Positions 35,052-43,833 of a stretch of 64,000 bases of DNA are shown piece after piece (within the stretch, counting starts at the first letter, position 1; every line of letters starts with the position of its first letter). The notes under the pieces are model-generated. The model did not search any database. It saw only the letters and a list, made by a program, of their open reading frames with translations, and had not been told where the DNA came from. This stretch comes from Amycolatopsis echigonensis. GTDB lineage: Bacteria > Actinomycetota > Actinomycetes > Mycobacteriales > Pseudonocardiaceae. The DNA lies in NCBI RefSeq assembly GCF_014174495.1, contig NZ_JACJHR010000001.1, positions 186,001 through 250,000 on the forward strand, written 5' to 3'. The translations under genes were made by a program, and so were the position numbers.

Positions 35052-35069
35052 ACCCGCTCCCGTCCCGAG

Positions 35070-35099
35070 TTGACCACAGATGTTGTCACATCCTAACCT
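35070..35099 (+). promoter_or_regulatory. Promoter of the MpaB-type oxygenase gene
   Basis: TTGACC (35070-35075) and TAACCT (35094-35099) are separated by 18 nt. The upstream palindrome covers the -35 and the downstream palindrome begins at the last base of the -10, so repressor binding would block RNA polymerase directly. Confidence 0.65.
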
Positions 35100-35116
35100 G
35101 ACAACAGCTGTAGTCA
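35071..35116. promoter_or_regulatory. Paired TetR operators (two 18-bp palindromes)
   Basis: TGACCACAGATGTTGTCA (35071-35088) and TGACAACAGCTGTAGTCA (35099-35116) share a TGAC-xACA-x-TGT-xGTCA pattern and are spaced 28 bp centre to centre. Between them, TGTTGTCA and TGACAACA form an additional perfect 8-bp inverted repeat around a 10-nt spacer. The pair lies in the divergent region of the TetR gene and the oxygenase gene. Confidence 0.75.
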
Positions 35117-35142
35117 CTTCGCCGACCCGCCGAGGAGCCGCG

Positions 35143-36072
35143 ATGAGCAGGGACGCACCGGAGCCGCTGGGGCCGGACTCGCTGACCTGGAAATACTTCG
35201 GCGACTGGCGCGGGCTGCTGATCGCGCTGTGGGCCGGGTCGATGCAGAACATGCACCCGGGGCTCGGCGCGGGCGTCGAGCAGCATTCGAAGTTCTTCGA
35301 GGAACGCTGGCAGCGGCTGTTCCGTTCGCTGTACCCGATCGGGGGCGTGGTCTACGACGGCCCGCTCGCGCACCGCACGGCGCTGGAGGTGCGCGGCTAC
35401 CACGACCGGATCAAGGGCGTGGACGCGCGAGGCCGCCGCTACCACGCGCTCGACCCGGACACGTATTACTGGGCGCATTCGACGTTCTTCGTCAGCACGA
35501 TCTTGATCGCCGACAATTTCATGGGCGGCATCGGCGAAGAGGAAAAGCGCACGCTGTTCGACGAGCACGTGCGCTGGTGGCGGATGTACGACATGACGAT
35601 GCGGCCGGTGCCCGAGTCGTGGGAGGACTTCCAGCGGTACTGGAAGCACATGTGCGCCGAGGTCCTGGAGGACAACAAAGCCACGCGCGACGTCCTCGAC
35701 TTCCGCGGCATCGCGAAACCGCCGTTCCTGCCGTGGCTGCCGGACGCGCTGTGGAAACCGGTCGCGAAGATCATCGCGAAACAGTTCGTGTGGCTGACCG
35801 TCGGGATGTACGACCCGGAAGTGCGCGACCTGCTCGGTTTCCGCTGGACCGGGCGGGACGCGCGGCGGCACCGGCGCGTCGGCAAGCTGATCAACGCGGT
35901 GTTCACGCTGGTTCCGCACGATCGCCGCTACCATCCGCGGGCACGGGCGGGCTGGCGGCGCGCCCGCGGCGAACTGGCCCCGGGGACGCCGCCGGTCGAA
36001 ACCCCGCGCCGCAATCTTCCCCCGCTCGCCGAGCGCGGGAAACCGGAGCACTACTCGCCGGACGTGCCGTGA
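35143..36072 (+). CDS. Oxygenase MpaB/rubber-oxygenase-like family protein (DUF2236)
   Basis: A 309-residue DUF2236 protein. The family uses a haem b bound by conserved His residues to cleave C=C bonds or oxidise lipids (rubber oxygenase Lcp, fungal MpaB). Here YYWAHSTFFVSTILIADNFMG (two helices) contains the conserved WAH motif, and RWWRMYDMTMRPVPES follows. No signal peptide is present, unlike Lcp. The ATG at 35143 follows GAGGAGCCGCG. It is controlled by the adjacent TetR. Its stop codon lies inside a long palindrome. Confidence 0.82.
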   Translation: MSRDAPEPLGPDSLTWKYFGDWRGLLIALWAGSMQNMHPGLGAGVEQHSKFFEERWQRLFRSLYPIGGVVYDGPLAHRTALEVRGYHDRIKGVDARGRRYHALDPDTYYWAHSTFFVSTILIADNFMGGIGEEEKRTLFDEHVRWWRMYDMTMRPVPESWEDFQRYWKHMCAEVLEDNKATRDVLDFRGIAKPPFLPWLPDALWKPVAKIIAKQFVWLTVGMYDPEVRDLLGFRWTGRDARRHRRVGKLINAVFTLVPHDRRYHPRARAGWRRARGELAPGTPPVETPRRNLPPLAERGKPEHYSPDVP

Positions 36073-36117
36073 AGGACTCCCCGCGGGAATCTGATTCCCG
36101 CACGGAGTCCTTCACGG
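36067..36117. terminator. 51-bp palindrome (terminator; GTGAAGGACTCC family)
   Basis: Arms of 25 nt with two mismatches, centred on T36092; the core is GGGAATCTGATTCCC and the outer arm CCGTGAAGGACTCC. It includes the stop codon of the MpaB-type gene (36070-36072) and ends 22 nt before the LLM gene. It is almost the same element as the perfect palindrome at 49875-49927. Confidence 0.75.
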
Positions 36118-36139
36118 GCTTCGAGATCAGGAGGGCTGG

Positions 36140-37165
36140 ATGAAGCTGGGCTTTCACCTCGGGTACTGGGGGAGCGGGCCGATCCCGGGCGCGCGGGAAT
36201 CCGTGCTCGAAGCCGAACGGCTCGGGTTCGACTCGGTGTGGTCGGCCGAGGCGTACGGGTCGGACGCGTTCACGCCGCTGGCCTGGCTCGGCGCGGCGAC
36301 CAGCCGGATCAAGCTCGGCACCAACATCGTGCAGATGTCCGCGCGCACCCCGACCGCGACGGCGATGAGCGCGCTGACCATGGACCACCTGTCCGGCGGC
36401 CGGTTCGTGCTCGGGCTGGGCGCGTCCGGTCCGCAGGTGGTGGAGGGCTGGTACGGCCAGCCGTATCCGAAGCCGCTGGCGCGCACGCGCGAGTACGTCG
36501 AGATCGTGCGCAAGGTCTTGGCCCGCGAGGAACCGGTGACCATCGACGGGCAGTTCTTCCAGCTGCCGCTCAAAGGCGGGTCCGGACTGGGCAAGCCGCT
36601 CAAGCCGACCGTGCATCCGCTGCGCGCCGACCTGCCGATCTACCTCGCCGCCGAAGGCCCGAAGAACGTCGCGCTGGCCGCGGAGATCTGCGACGGCTGG
36701 CTGCCGCTGTTCTTCTCGCCCAAGTCCGACGGCTTCTACCGGGCCGCGCTGGAGGAGGGTTTCGCCCGCCCGGGCGCGCGCCGGAGCCTGGCCGATTTCG
36801 AGGTGGCCGCGTCGGTGCCGGTGATCGTGCACGACGACGTCGAGGAGGCGGCGAGCTGGATCAAACCGCCGCTGGCGCTGTACATCGGCGGGATGGGCGC
36901 GAAGAGCGTGAACTTCCACCACGACGTCTTCGCCCGGCTCGGGTACGCGGATGTCGCGGACAAGGTGCAGGAGCTGTACCTGGCCGGCCGCAAGGAGGAA
37001 GCGGTCAAGGCGATCCCGACGTCGCTGGTCGAGGACACTTCGCTGATCGGGCCCCCGGAGAAGATCCGGGAGGAATTGGCCGCCTGGGAGGCCACGGTGG
37101 TGACGACGCTGCTGCTGCGCGGGGACGCGGGGTCGTTGGCGCGGGCGGCGAAAGCGCTGTCCTGA
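36140..37165 (+). CDS. F420-dependent LLM-class oxidoreductase
   Basis: A 341-residue luciferase-like TIM-barrel protein. The N-terminal KLGFHLGYWGSGP, the LGTNIVQMSARTPTATAMSALT segment and LSGGRFVLGLGASGPQVVEGW are typical of F420-dependent members in mycobacteria and relatives (TIGR03559/03564-like groups). It probably uses F420H2 to reduce an unsaturated or carbonyl substrate. The start is the ATG at 36140 with GGAGGGCTGG upstream. A separate promoter is likely because a terminator precedes it. The substrate is unknown. Confidence 0.85.
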   Translation: MKLGFHLGYWGSGPIPGARESVLEAERLGFDSVWSAEAYGSDAFTPLAWLGAATSRIKLGTNIVQMSARTPTATAMSALTMDHLSGGRFVLGLGASGPQVVEGWYGQPYPKPLARTREYVEIVRKVLAREEPVTIDGQFFQLPLKGGSGLGKPLKPTVHPLRADLPIYLAAEGPKNVALAAEICDGWLPLFFSPKSDGFYRAALEEGFARPGARRSLADFEVAASVPVIVHDDVEEAASWIKPPLALYIGGMGAKSVNFHHDVFARLGYADVADKVQELYLAGRKEEAVKAIPTSLVEDTSLIGPPEKIREELAAWEATVVTTLLLRGDAGSLARAAKALS

Positions 37166-37175
37166 GGAGAGAAGC

Positions 37176-37219
37176 TCGTGAGTGCCTGTCGCGGTGAGAA
37201 CCGCGACGGGCACTCACGA
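37176..37219. terminator. 44-bp hairpin after the LLM oxidoreductase
   Basis: 20-nt arms (37176-37195 and 37200-37219, starting TCGTGAGTGCC) pair with one mismatch around a GAGA tetraloop, 11 nt after the LLM stop. It has no U-tract. The sequence differs from the GTGAAGGACTCC family but has a similar position and size. Confidence 0.75.
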
Positions 37220-37309
37220 CGGCGTAGTCGGCCCGGTACTGCCGGTGCATCACGACGGTGGCACGATTCCTCCCGACCACTACCGGGAACCGGCGAAGAT
37301 CCATTAGGC

Positions 37310-38650
37310 ATGCGTTCGTCGTTCCGCCCTCGAGGAGGACCTTTGGCGTCGCTGTCCCGCCGCACGAGATTCCGCTACTCGCTCGGCTCCTTCGTCACCG
37401 GCGGGTTCGGCACGGTGCCGGGGCTGCTCCTGCTGCCGTACCTCACCGACACGATGGCGGTGCCCGCCGCGGCGGCCGGGATCATCGTGTTCGTGCCCAA
37501 GGCGTGGGACGTGGTCTTCAACCCGGTCGCCGGACGGCTGTCGGACGCCGACCTCGCGCGCACCGGCAGCAGGCGGCGGTTCCTGCTGCGCGGCGGGCTC
37601 GGCGTCGCGGTCCTGTTCTTCGCCCTGTTCGCGCATCCCGGCTTCGGCACGCCGCTGTGGGACGCGACGTACGTCGTCGTGATGTTCTTCCTGTGCGCCA
37701 CCGCGTACGCGTTCTTCCAGGTGCCGTTCAACGCGCTTCCGGCCGAGCTGACCGATTCCGCCGAGGAACGCACGAAACTCACCAGCGTCCGGATCGGCGT
37801 GCTCGCGGTCGCGGTGCTGGTGTCCGGCGGCGGCGCCCCGGCGATCACCGACCTGCTGCCCGGCGTGGCGGGCTACCGGGTGATGGGCCTGGTGATGGCC
37901 GTGATCATCCTGGCCGCCACGCTCGGCGTCTACTTCGGCCTGAAGGGCGCGCCGGTCGGCTCGCTGCGGCCCAACACGGTGCGGCTCAAGGAATTGGCGC
38001 GCACCATCGCGCAGTGGCGTTCGTTCCGGTGGCTGATGGGCGTCTATTTCATCCAGGCGCTCGGCATCGGCACCGTGCTGGCCGCGATCCCGTACTTCGC
38101 GCAGCACGTCCTGGGCGACCCGAGCTACCGCACCTACCTGTTCGTGGGGTTCGTCGGCCCGGCGCTGATCACCATGCCGGTCTGGCCGCGGCTGGGCGCG
38201 CGCTGGGGCAAGCTCGCCGGGTTCCGGATCGCCACCACGTCGTTCTTCGTCGGGCTGGTGGCGATGTACTTCGCCGACCGGCTCCCGTTCGCCGCGACGC
38301 TGGTGTTCGTCGCGCTCGCCGGCGTCGGGTACGCGGGCATTTCGGTGTTCCCGCTGGCGATCCTGCCGGACCTGATCAGCGCCGAGGAGGAGCGGACCGG
38401 CGAGACCAGGGCGGGCGTCACGGCCGGCGTGTGGACCGCGTCCGAGACTCTCGGGCTCGCGCTCGGGCCGGGACTGTTCGGGCTCGTGCTGCAGGCCGGG
38501 AGCTACGTGTCGAGCACCGGCACGACCGCCGTCCCGCAGCCGCCCTCGGCGATCACCGCGATCGTGCTCGGCGCGTCGGTGCTGCCCGCCGTGCTGATCG
38601 CGCTCGGCATCCCGCTGCTGCGCCGTTCGGTCCTGGAACGGCCGGCGTGA
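37310..38650 (+). CDS. MFS transporter (GPH-like sugar:cation symporter fold)
   Basis: A 446-residue membrane protein with about 12 transmembrane segments. RYSLGSFVTGGFGTVPGLLL (TM1), KAWDVVFNPVAGRLSDA (loop 2-3) and the RRRFLLRGG segment are typical of the glycoside-pentoside-hexuronide family (MelB-like). The ATG at 37310 has no Shine-Dalgarno; a TTG at 37343 follows GAGGAGGAC and could be the true start, removing 11 residues. The stop overlaps the GTG of the PLP enzyme. The cargo is unknown but may be related to the PLP enzyme's amine or lipid substrate. Confidence 0.8.
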   Translation: MRSSFRPRGGPLASLSRRTRFRYSLGSFVTGGFGTVPGLLLLPYLTDTMAVPAAAAGIIVFVPKAWDVVFNPVAGRLSDADLARTGSRRRFLLRGGLGVAVLFFALFAHPGFGTPLWDATYVVVMFFLCATAYAFFQVPFNALPAELTDSAEERTKLTSVRIGVLAVAVLVSGGGAPAITDLLPGVAGYRVMGLVMAVIILAATLGVYFGLKGAPVGSLRPNTVRLKELARTIAQWRSFRWLMGVYFIQALGIGTVLAAIPYFAQHVLGDPSYRTYLFVGFVGPALITMPVWPRLGARWGKLAGFRIATTSFFVGLVAMYFADRLPFAATLVFVALAGVGYAGISVFPLAILPDLISAEEERTGETRAGVTAGVWTASETLGLALGPGLFGLVLQAGSYVSSTGTTAVPQPPSAITAIVLGASVLPAVLIALGIPLLRRSVLERPA

Positions 38651-40062
38651 CCGACGTGCTGGCGCGGCTGCGCGAACTCCGCTCCGGCGACCTGCCGACG
38701 CACGGCGGGCGCACGCTGGCCTACGTGTACGACAGCGGACTGTCCGAAGTAGACGAAATCGCCGCCGCCGCGCACGCGCTGGCCAGTTCGGCCAACGGGC
38801 TCGACCCGACCGCGTTTCCCAGCCTGTTGCGGATGGAGAACGACCTGGTCGCCCGCGCGGCCGGACTGCTCGGCGGCACGCCGGACACCGTCGGCACGGT
38901 GACGTCCGGCGGCACCGAATCGTGCCTGCTGGCGGTCCTCGCCGCCCGCGACGCCCGGCCGGATGTCGCGTCTCCGTCGATCGTGCTTCCGGAGACCGCG
39001 CACGCCGCTTTCCACAAGGCCGCGCATCTGTTCGGCGTGCGGAAGATCGTGGTGCCGGTCGATCCGGACACCTTCCGCGCGGAGCCGGCGGCGATGGCCG
39101 CGGCGATCGACGATTCCACCGTGCTTGTCGTGGCGAGCGCGCCTTCGTACGCGCACGGCGTCGTCGATCCGATTTCGGAGATCGCCGCCGCCGCTTCGGC
39201 ACGCGGGGTGCGCATGCACGTCGACGCGTGCATCGGCGGCTGGGTGCTGCCGTACTTCGCGAAGCTCGGCGCGGACTTGCCGCCGTTCGACTTCCGCGTT
39301 CCGGGCGTCACCAGCATTTCGGTGGACCTGCACAAATACGCCTACTGTGCCAAGGGCGTCTCGGTGCTGCTGCACGCTTCGGCGGAACTCCGGCGGACGC
39401 ATTTCTTCGCGAGCGCGGCCTGGCCCGGGTACACGATGCTCAACCCGACGCTGCAGAGCACCCGGTCCGGCGGCCCGCTCGCCGCCGCGTGGGCCGTCGT
39501 GCACCATCTCGGCGAGGACGGCTACCTCAAGCTGGCCTCGCGTGCGCGGGAGGCCGTGGAGCGGATTCGTGCTGGTGTAGCGGGGATTCCGGGCTTGCGC
39601 GTGCTGGGCGATCCGGTGTCGACGCTGGTCGCGTTCACCGGCTCGGACGGTTTCGACCTGTTCACCGTCGCCGACGAGATGAAGGCGCGCGGCTGGTACG
39701 TCCAGCCGCAGTTCGCGCACGGGACTTCTCCGCTGAACCTGCATTTGACTGTCACCGCCGCGAACCACGGCAGCGAGCGGGAATTCCTCGCCGATCTCGC
39801 GGCTTCCGTCGAGGCGGCGCGGGCGGAAGGCCCGGTGCGGGTCGATCCGGACGTCGCCGCCTTCGTGGCCGCGCTGGACCCGGAAACGCTGACGGCCGAG
39901 CAGTTCGGCGGCTTGCTCGCCGCGGCGGGCCTGACCGGCGGCGACGGGCTGCCGGAGCGGATGGCGCCGATCAACGCGCTGCTGGCCGCCGCGCCGGAAC
40001 CGTTGCGGGAGCGGCTGCTGGTGGAGTTCCTCGGAGCGCTGTACACGCCGTCTCCGGAGTAG
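38647..40062 (+). CDS. PLP-dependent decarboxylase/lyase, sphingosine-1-phosphate-lyase-like
   Basis: A 471-residue fold-type I PLP enzyme. Lys230 in SVDLHKYAYCAKG forms the Schiff base, Asp193 in HVDACIGGW pairs with the pyridine nitrogen, and TSGGTESCLLAV (~86-97) binds phosphate. The YAYCAKG and WPGYTM..P segments match the S1P lyase/Dpl1 group of group II decarboxylases rather than glutamate decarboxylase. It has a ~90-residue C-terminal extension. The role in a bacterium without obvious sphingolipid genes is unclear. GTG start, overlapping the MFS stop, so coupled to it. Confidence 0.83.
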   Translation: MTDVLARLRELRSGDLPTHGGRTLAYVYDSGLSEVDEIAAAAHALASSANGLDPTAFPSLLRMENDLVARAAGLLGGTPDTVGTVTSGGTESCLLAVLAARDARPDVASPSIVLPETAHAAFHKAAHLFGVRKIVVPVDPDTFRAEPAAMAAAIDDSTVLVVASAPSYAHGVVDPISEIAAAASARGVRMHVDACIGGWVLPYFAKLGADLPPFDFRVPGVTSISVDLHKYAYCAKGVSVLLHASAELRRTHFFASAAWPGYTMLNPTLQSTRSGGPLAAAWAVVHHLGEDGYLKLASRAREAVERIRAGVAGIPGLRVLGDPVSTLVAFTGSDGFDLFTVADEMKARGWYVQPQFAHGTSPLNLHLTVTAANHGSEREFLADLAASVEAARAEGPVRVDPDVAAFVAALDPETLTAEQFGGLLAAAGLTGGDGLPERMAPINALLAAAPEPLRERLLVEFLGALYTPSPE

Positions 40063-40146
40063 CGCAACCGAACGGCCGGTGGGGTTCGGCCGTCCGGCGG
40101 GACCAGCTGAAACGGCGCGGGCTGCGCTAACCAGCCGGGAGGACGT

Positions 40147-40763
40147 TCAGAGGGTGCGCCCGAGGAGCGGCAGCAGCCGTTCCCCATGACGGTGCAGACC
40201 AGCGGAATTGAACGCGTCGGTGTCCGCCATGGTGAACCCGTGGACCGTGCCGGGATAAATCTCGGACGTGCAGTTCACCCCTGACGCATCGAGAGCCTCG
40301 TTGAGTTCGCCGAGAGTCTCCGGCGTCAGGTCCGATGCGGCATGGCCGAAATGCGCCTGAGCAGTGATCCGCGAGAAGCTCTCGGACCCCGCCGCGCCCA
40401 CCGGCGCGTGAAATGCCGCCACAGCAGCCACCGGGTCCGGATGCGCCGCGGCGGTGCGGACGGCGAGAAGGCCGCCGATGCAGTAGCCGGTCACCCCGAC
40501 CGGTCCGGTGCTGACTTCGGGCTGGGCGGTGAGAAATCCGAGGTAAGCGCTCGCGTCGCGCAGGACCAGTTCGGGGGTATGCGCTTCGATCAACGGCAGC
40601 ACGCGAGCGAACACCCCGGGGCGCTCGTCTTCGCCGATGAACTCCGGAAGTTCGAGTACTGGCGCAGGGGCACGCCGGGGTGCTGCTTGCCGTCGTCAGG
40701 GAACACGGCGAAGGCGTCCGCGACACCGTCGGCGGTGGGGATCTGCACAGTCTTGTCGGGCAT
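40147..40763 (-). pseudogene. Dienelactone hydrolase family protein, disrupted by internal deletion
   Basis: The ATG at 40763, with GGAGAAATTC upstream, begins MPDKTVQIPTADGVADAF and continues to HPGV. The DLH frame is then lost near 40671. In a different frame the family sequence resumes as APAPVLELPEFIGEDERPGV and runs to the stop at 40147, with the nucleophile motif GYCIGG (Cys) and the late PGTVHGFT (His) intact. About 35-40 residues that usually carry the first strand and oxyanion loop (LYMDAFG... region) are missing. A ~110-nt deletion with frame change explains it. No functional enzyme is expected. Confidence 0.8.
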
Positions 40764-40922
40764 GAATTTCTCCTGTCGTCGTTGAGGTTCCGGTGTCAAC
40801 GACGAAAGAGGAGGAGCCCGCGCGGCGCTCAGAAGAGCGCCGGGTAGCCGATCCGTGAGTGGCGCGAAGCCGTCCCGGTAGTCATCGCGGCCCACCTTAT
40901 CCCAGCGATCGCGGTGGGCGGG

Positions 40923-42611
40923 CTAGTCCTGGTGGAAGTACCGCTTTCCCCGCGACGCGGACGCCAGCGCGGCGACCAACGCCATCGCCGCGGCCGCGAC
41001 GAAGACCGTGACCAGTCCGTCGTGGAACGGCCCGGAGATGAGGTGGGGGAAGAACTCCTTGCCGGTCAGCGCCGCGGAATCGGCGGGGGAGAGCTGATTG
41101 AGCAGCCCGGGTCCGACCAGATGCGCGACCGGGTTGCTGCCCAGGAACGCGGCGAAGAGGGTGCTCACCGGCGGCAGCTGGGCGATGTTCGCGGCGACGT
41201 CCGCCGGGACGCCGTGCGCCTGGAGCCCGCCGGTCAGCGTCGAAGGCAGCGAACCGGCCAGCCCGGCGATCATCAGCGAGAAGAACACGCCGATGGACAG
41301 CGACGTCCCGGAATTCTGGAACGTCGAGCGCATGCCGGAGGCGACGCCGCGCTGGTTGTCCGGCACGCTGCTCATGATCGCCGAGGTGTTGGGCGCGGAG
41401 AACATGCCCTGCCCGATCCCGCTCAGCACGAGCAGCAGCGCGAACGCCGGATAGCTGAAGTCCACCGGCAGCGCGAGCAGCCCGAGGAACGACCCGGCGA
41501 CCAGGAGCAGCCCGCCGGTGGAGAACAGCCGCGCGCCGAACCGGTCGGAGAGGAAGCCGGACACCGGGCCGGCGATCAGGAACCCGGCGGTGAGCGGCAG
41601 CAGGTAGATCCCCGCCCACAGCGGGGTTTTCTCGTAGTCGTAGCCGTGCAGCGGAAGCCAGATCCCCTGCAGCCAGATGATCAGCATGAACTGCATCCCG
41701 CCGCGCGCGATCGCGGTGAGCAGCGCGGCGAGGTTCCCGGCGGTGAACGCGCGGATCCGGAACAGCGAGAGCTGGAACATCGGCGACGGCACCCGGGTCT
41801 CGATCACGCAGAACCCTGCCAGCAGCGCGATGCCGGCGCCGAGCCCGCCGAGCACCCAGGGGTTGCCCCAGCCGGTCGCCGCGCCGCCGTAGGGCTGGAT
41901 GCCGTAGGTGATCGACGCGAGGATGACCGCGGTGCCGAGGGCGAAGGTGACGTTGCCGCCCCAGTCGATCCGCGCCCGTTGCGGACGGCCGATCTCGCGG
42001 AGGCTGCGGATCGACCAGACCGTCCCGAAAATGCCGAACGGCACGCTCACCCAGAACACCGCGCGCCAGTCGAGTTCGGCCAGCAGCCCGCCCGCGACCA
42101 GGCCGAGGAACTGCCCGGCCAGCGCGGTGATCTGGTTGACGCCCAAGGCCATTCCGCGCTGCTCGCGTGGGAACGCGTCGGTGAGGATCGCCGCGGAATT
42201 CGCGGTGAGCATCGAGCCGCCGACCGCCTGCACGACCCGCCAGCCGATCAGCCACAGCGCCCCGCCGCCCGCGTGGAACGGGTCGAACGACAGCGCCACC
42301 GAGGCGACGCTGAAGATCACGAAGCCGACGTTGTACATCCGGACGCGGCCGAACATGTCGCCGAGCCGCCCGAGCGTCACCACCAGGACCGCGGACACCA
42401 GCAGGTAGCCGAGGATCATCCACAGCAGGTAGCCGATGTTGGCCGGCGCCAGCGGATCCAGGCCGATGCCGCGGAAGATCGCGGGCAGCGAGATGATCAC
42501 GATCGACCCGTCCAGCGCCGACATCAGGACGCCGAGCGTGGTGTTGGAGAGCGCGACCCACTTGTAGCGCCCGCCGCGGCGCGTCTGGGTGTCCATCGTC
42601 CGGTCCGCCAC
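40923..42611 (-). CDS. MFS multidrug exporter, DHA2/QacA-EmrB family
   Basis: A 562-residue protein with about 14 transmembrane helices. Motif A (LGRLGDMFGRVRMYN), motif C-like GGSMLTANSAAI and the N-terminal LGVLMSALDGSIVIISLP, with the membrane-embedded Asp of TM1, identify drug:H+ antiporter family 2. The large extracellular loop before the last helix (~480-530) is typical. The start is taken as the GTG at 42611, which coincides with the predicted transcription start; a TTG at 42617 and an ATG at 42596 are alternatives. It diverges from an MDR oxidoreductase gene. Confidence 0.88.
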   Translation of the reverse strand: MADRTMDTQTRRGGRYKWVALSNTTLGVLMSALDGSIVIISLPAIFRGIGLDPLAPANIGYLLWMILGYLLVSAVLVVTLGRLGDMFGRVRMYNVGFVIFSVASVALSFDPFHAGGGALWLIGWRVVQAVGGSMLTANSAAILTDAFPREQRGMALGVNQITALAGQFLGLVAGGLLAELDWRAVFWVSVPFGIFGTVWSIRSLREIGRPQRARIDWGGNVTFALGTAVILASITYGIQPYGGAATGWGNPWVLGGLGAGIALLAGFCVIETRVPSPMFQLSLFRIRAFTAGNLAALLTAIARGGMQFMLIIWLQGIWLPLHGYDYEKTPLWAGIYLLPLTAGFLIAGPVSGFLSDRFGARLFSTGGLLLVAGSFLGLLALPVDFSYPAFALLLVLSGIGQGMFSAPNTSAIMSSVPDNQRGVASGMRSTFQNSGTSLSIGVFFSLMIAGLAGSLPSTLTGGLQAHGVPADVAANIAQLPPVSTLFAAFLGSNPVAHLVGPGLLNQLSPADSAALTGKEFFPHLISGPFHDGLVTVFVAAAAMALVAALASASRGKRYFHQD

Positions 42612-42618
42612 AATCAAC

Positions 42619-42648
42619 AGCCTAGACTGATAAACCTAGCCTGTTCAA
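42619..42648 (-). promoter_or_regulatory. Promoter of the QacA-type exporter (leaderless)
   Basis: On the minus strand, TTGAAC (42648-42643) and TAGGCT (42624-42619) are 18 nt apart, and the GTG at 42611 begins 7 nt after the -10. The spacer contains a direct repeat of CTAGG that may be a regulator site. Confidence 0.6.
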
Positions 42649-42752
42649 CTCGTGCGAAACGGGTATCCCGGACGAACCATCCTGGTAGCGGCGCGCTCCT
42701 GGTTGCCTTCTCCCTCCTCGCCGACGATGGGGCGAGAGAGAAGGAGGATCCG

Positions 42753-43820
42753 GTGAAAGCTGCCGTGCTCAAGGAATTCGGGCGTCCGCTGTCGGTCGAG
42801 GAGGTCGCGGAACCGGTGCCGGGCACCGGGGAAGTCGTTGTGGACGTCGTCGCGGCGCCAGTGCTGCACTACACCGCCGAGGTGATCAGCGACGTCCGGC
42901 GGTATCTCCTCGACCTGCCCGCGATCCTGGGCACCGGCGCGGTCGGCCGCGTGCGTTCGGCCGGTCCGGACGCGACGAAACTCCGGCCGGGCGACTGGGT
43001 CCGCTGCGATCCGACAGTCCGCTCCCGCGACGACGCGGTTACGCCGGACATCGTGCTGCAGGGCCTGACCGCCCGCGGCGACGGAGGATTGGCTTTGCAG
43101 CGCCACTTCCGGAACGGCGGCTTCGCTGAGCGGATCATGGTCCCGACCGAGAACGCGGCCCCGCTGGGCGAGATCGACGAGGCCGACGCCGGCCGGTGGG
43201 CAGCTCTCGGGATGTGCTTGGTGCCCTACGGCGGCCTGCTCGACGGCGGACTCCAGCCAGGGGAGACAGTGCTGGTCAGCGGTGCGACCGGTGCCTACGG
43301 CGGTGCGGCGGTGGCCGTGGCGGTCGCGATGGGTGCGGGCCGCGTGATCGCGCCGGGCCGCAACCGGGCGGCGCTCGCCGATGTGGAGCGGCGCTTCGGC
43401 CACCGGGTCCGGACGGTCGTGTTGTGCGGCAACGAGGACGAGGACCGCGCGGCGATGCGGGCGGCTGCGGCGGGACCGGTTGATCTGGTGCTGGATCTGC
43501 TGCCGCCGTCGGCTTCGGTCGCCGCCGTGCGCGCGGCCGCGATGACGGTCCGGGAGTTCGGCCGCGTCGTGCTGATGGGCGGGGTCGGCGACGAACTGGC
43601 GCTGCCGTATCCGTGGCTGATGCTGAACAGCGTGACAGTGCGGGGCCGGTGGATGTATCCGCGCGACGCGGTGCCGAAGCTGATCGCGCTGGCTCGGTGC
43701 GGACTGCTGGACTTGACGCAGTTCGAGGTGGACGAGTTCCCGCTGTCCTCGGCGGGCGAGGCGGTGGAGCACGCGGCCGAGGCGGGCGGACGGTTCCGGC
43801 TCACGGTGCTGCGGCCGTGA
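42753..43820 (+). CDS. Zinc-free MDR/quinone-reductase-like alcohol dehydrogenase family protein
   Basis: A 355-residue medium-chain dehydrogenase. The N-terminal GroES-like domain is KAAVLKEFGRPLSVEEV, and the Rossmann motif is VSGATGAYGGAAVAVAVAMGAGRVIAPGRN (~172-201). The Cys/His zinc ligands of classic alcohol dehydrogenases (GHE, CxxCxxC) are absent, so a quinone or enone reductase role is likely. The GTG at 42753 follows GAAGGAGGATCCG. An imperfect hairpin (42708-42747) overlaps the ribosome binding site. It diverges from the exporter and may share its regulation. Confidence 0.85.
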   Translation: MKAAVLKEFGRPLSVEEVAEPVPGTGEVVVDVVAAPVLHYTAEVISDVRRYLLDLPAILGTGAVGRVRSAGPDATKLRPGDWVRCDPTVRSRDDAVTPDIVLQGLTARGDGGLALQRHFRNGGFAERIMVPTENAAPLGEIDEADAGRWAALGMCLVPYGGLLDGGLQPGETVLVSGATGAYGGAAVAVAVAMGAGRVIAPGRNRAALADVERRFGHRVRTVVLCGNEDEDRAAMRAAAAGPVDLVLDLLPPSASVAAVRAAAMTVREFGRVVLMGGVGDELALPYPWLMLNSVTVRGRWMYPRDAVPKLIALARCGLLDLTQFEVDEFPLSSAGEAVEHAAEAGGRFRLTVLRP

Positions 43821-43833
43821 GCCGGATCCGTCC

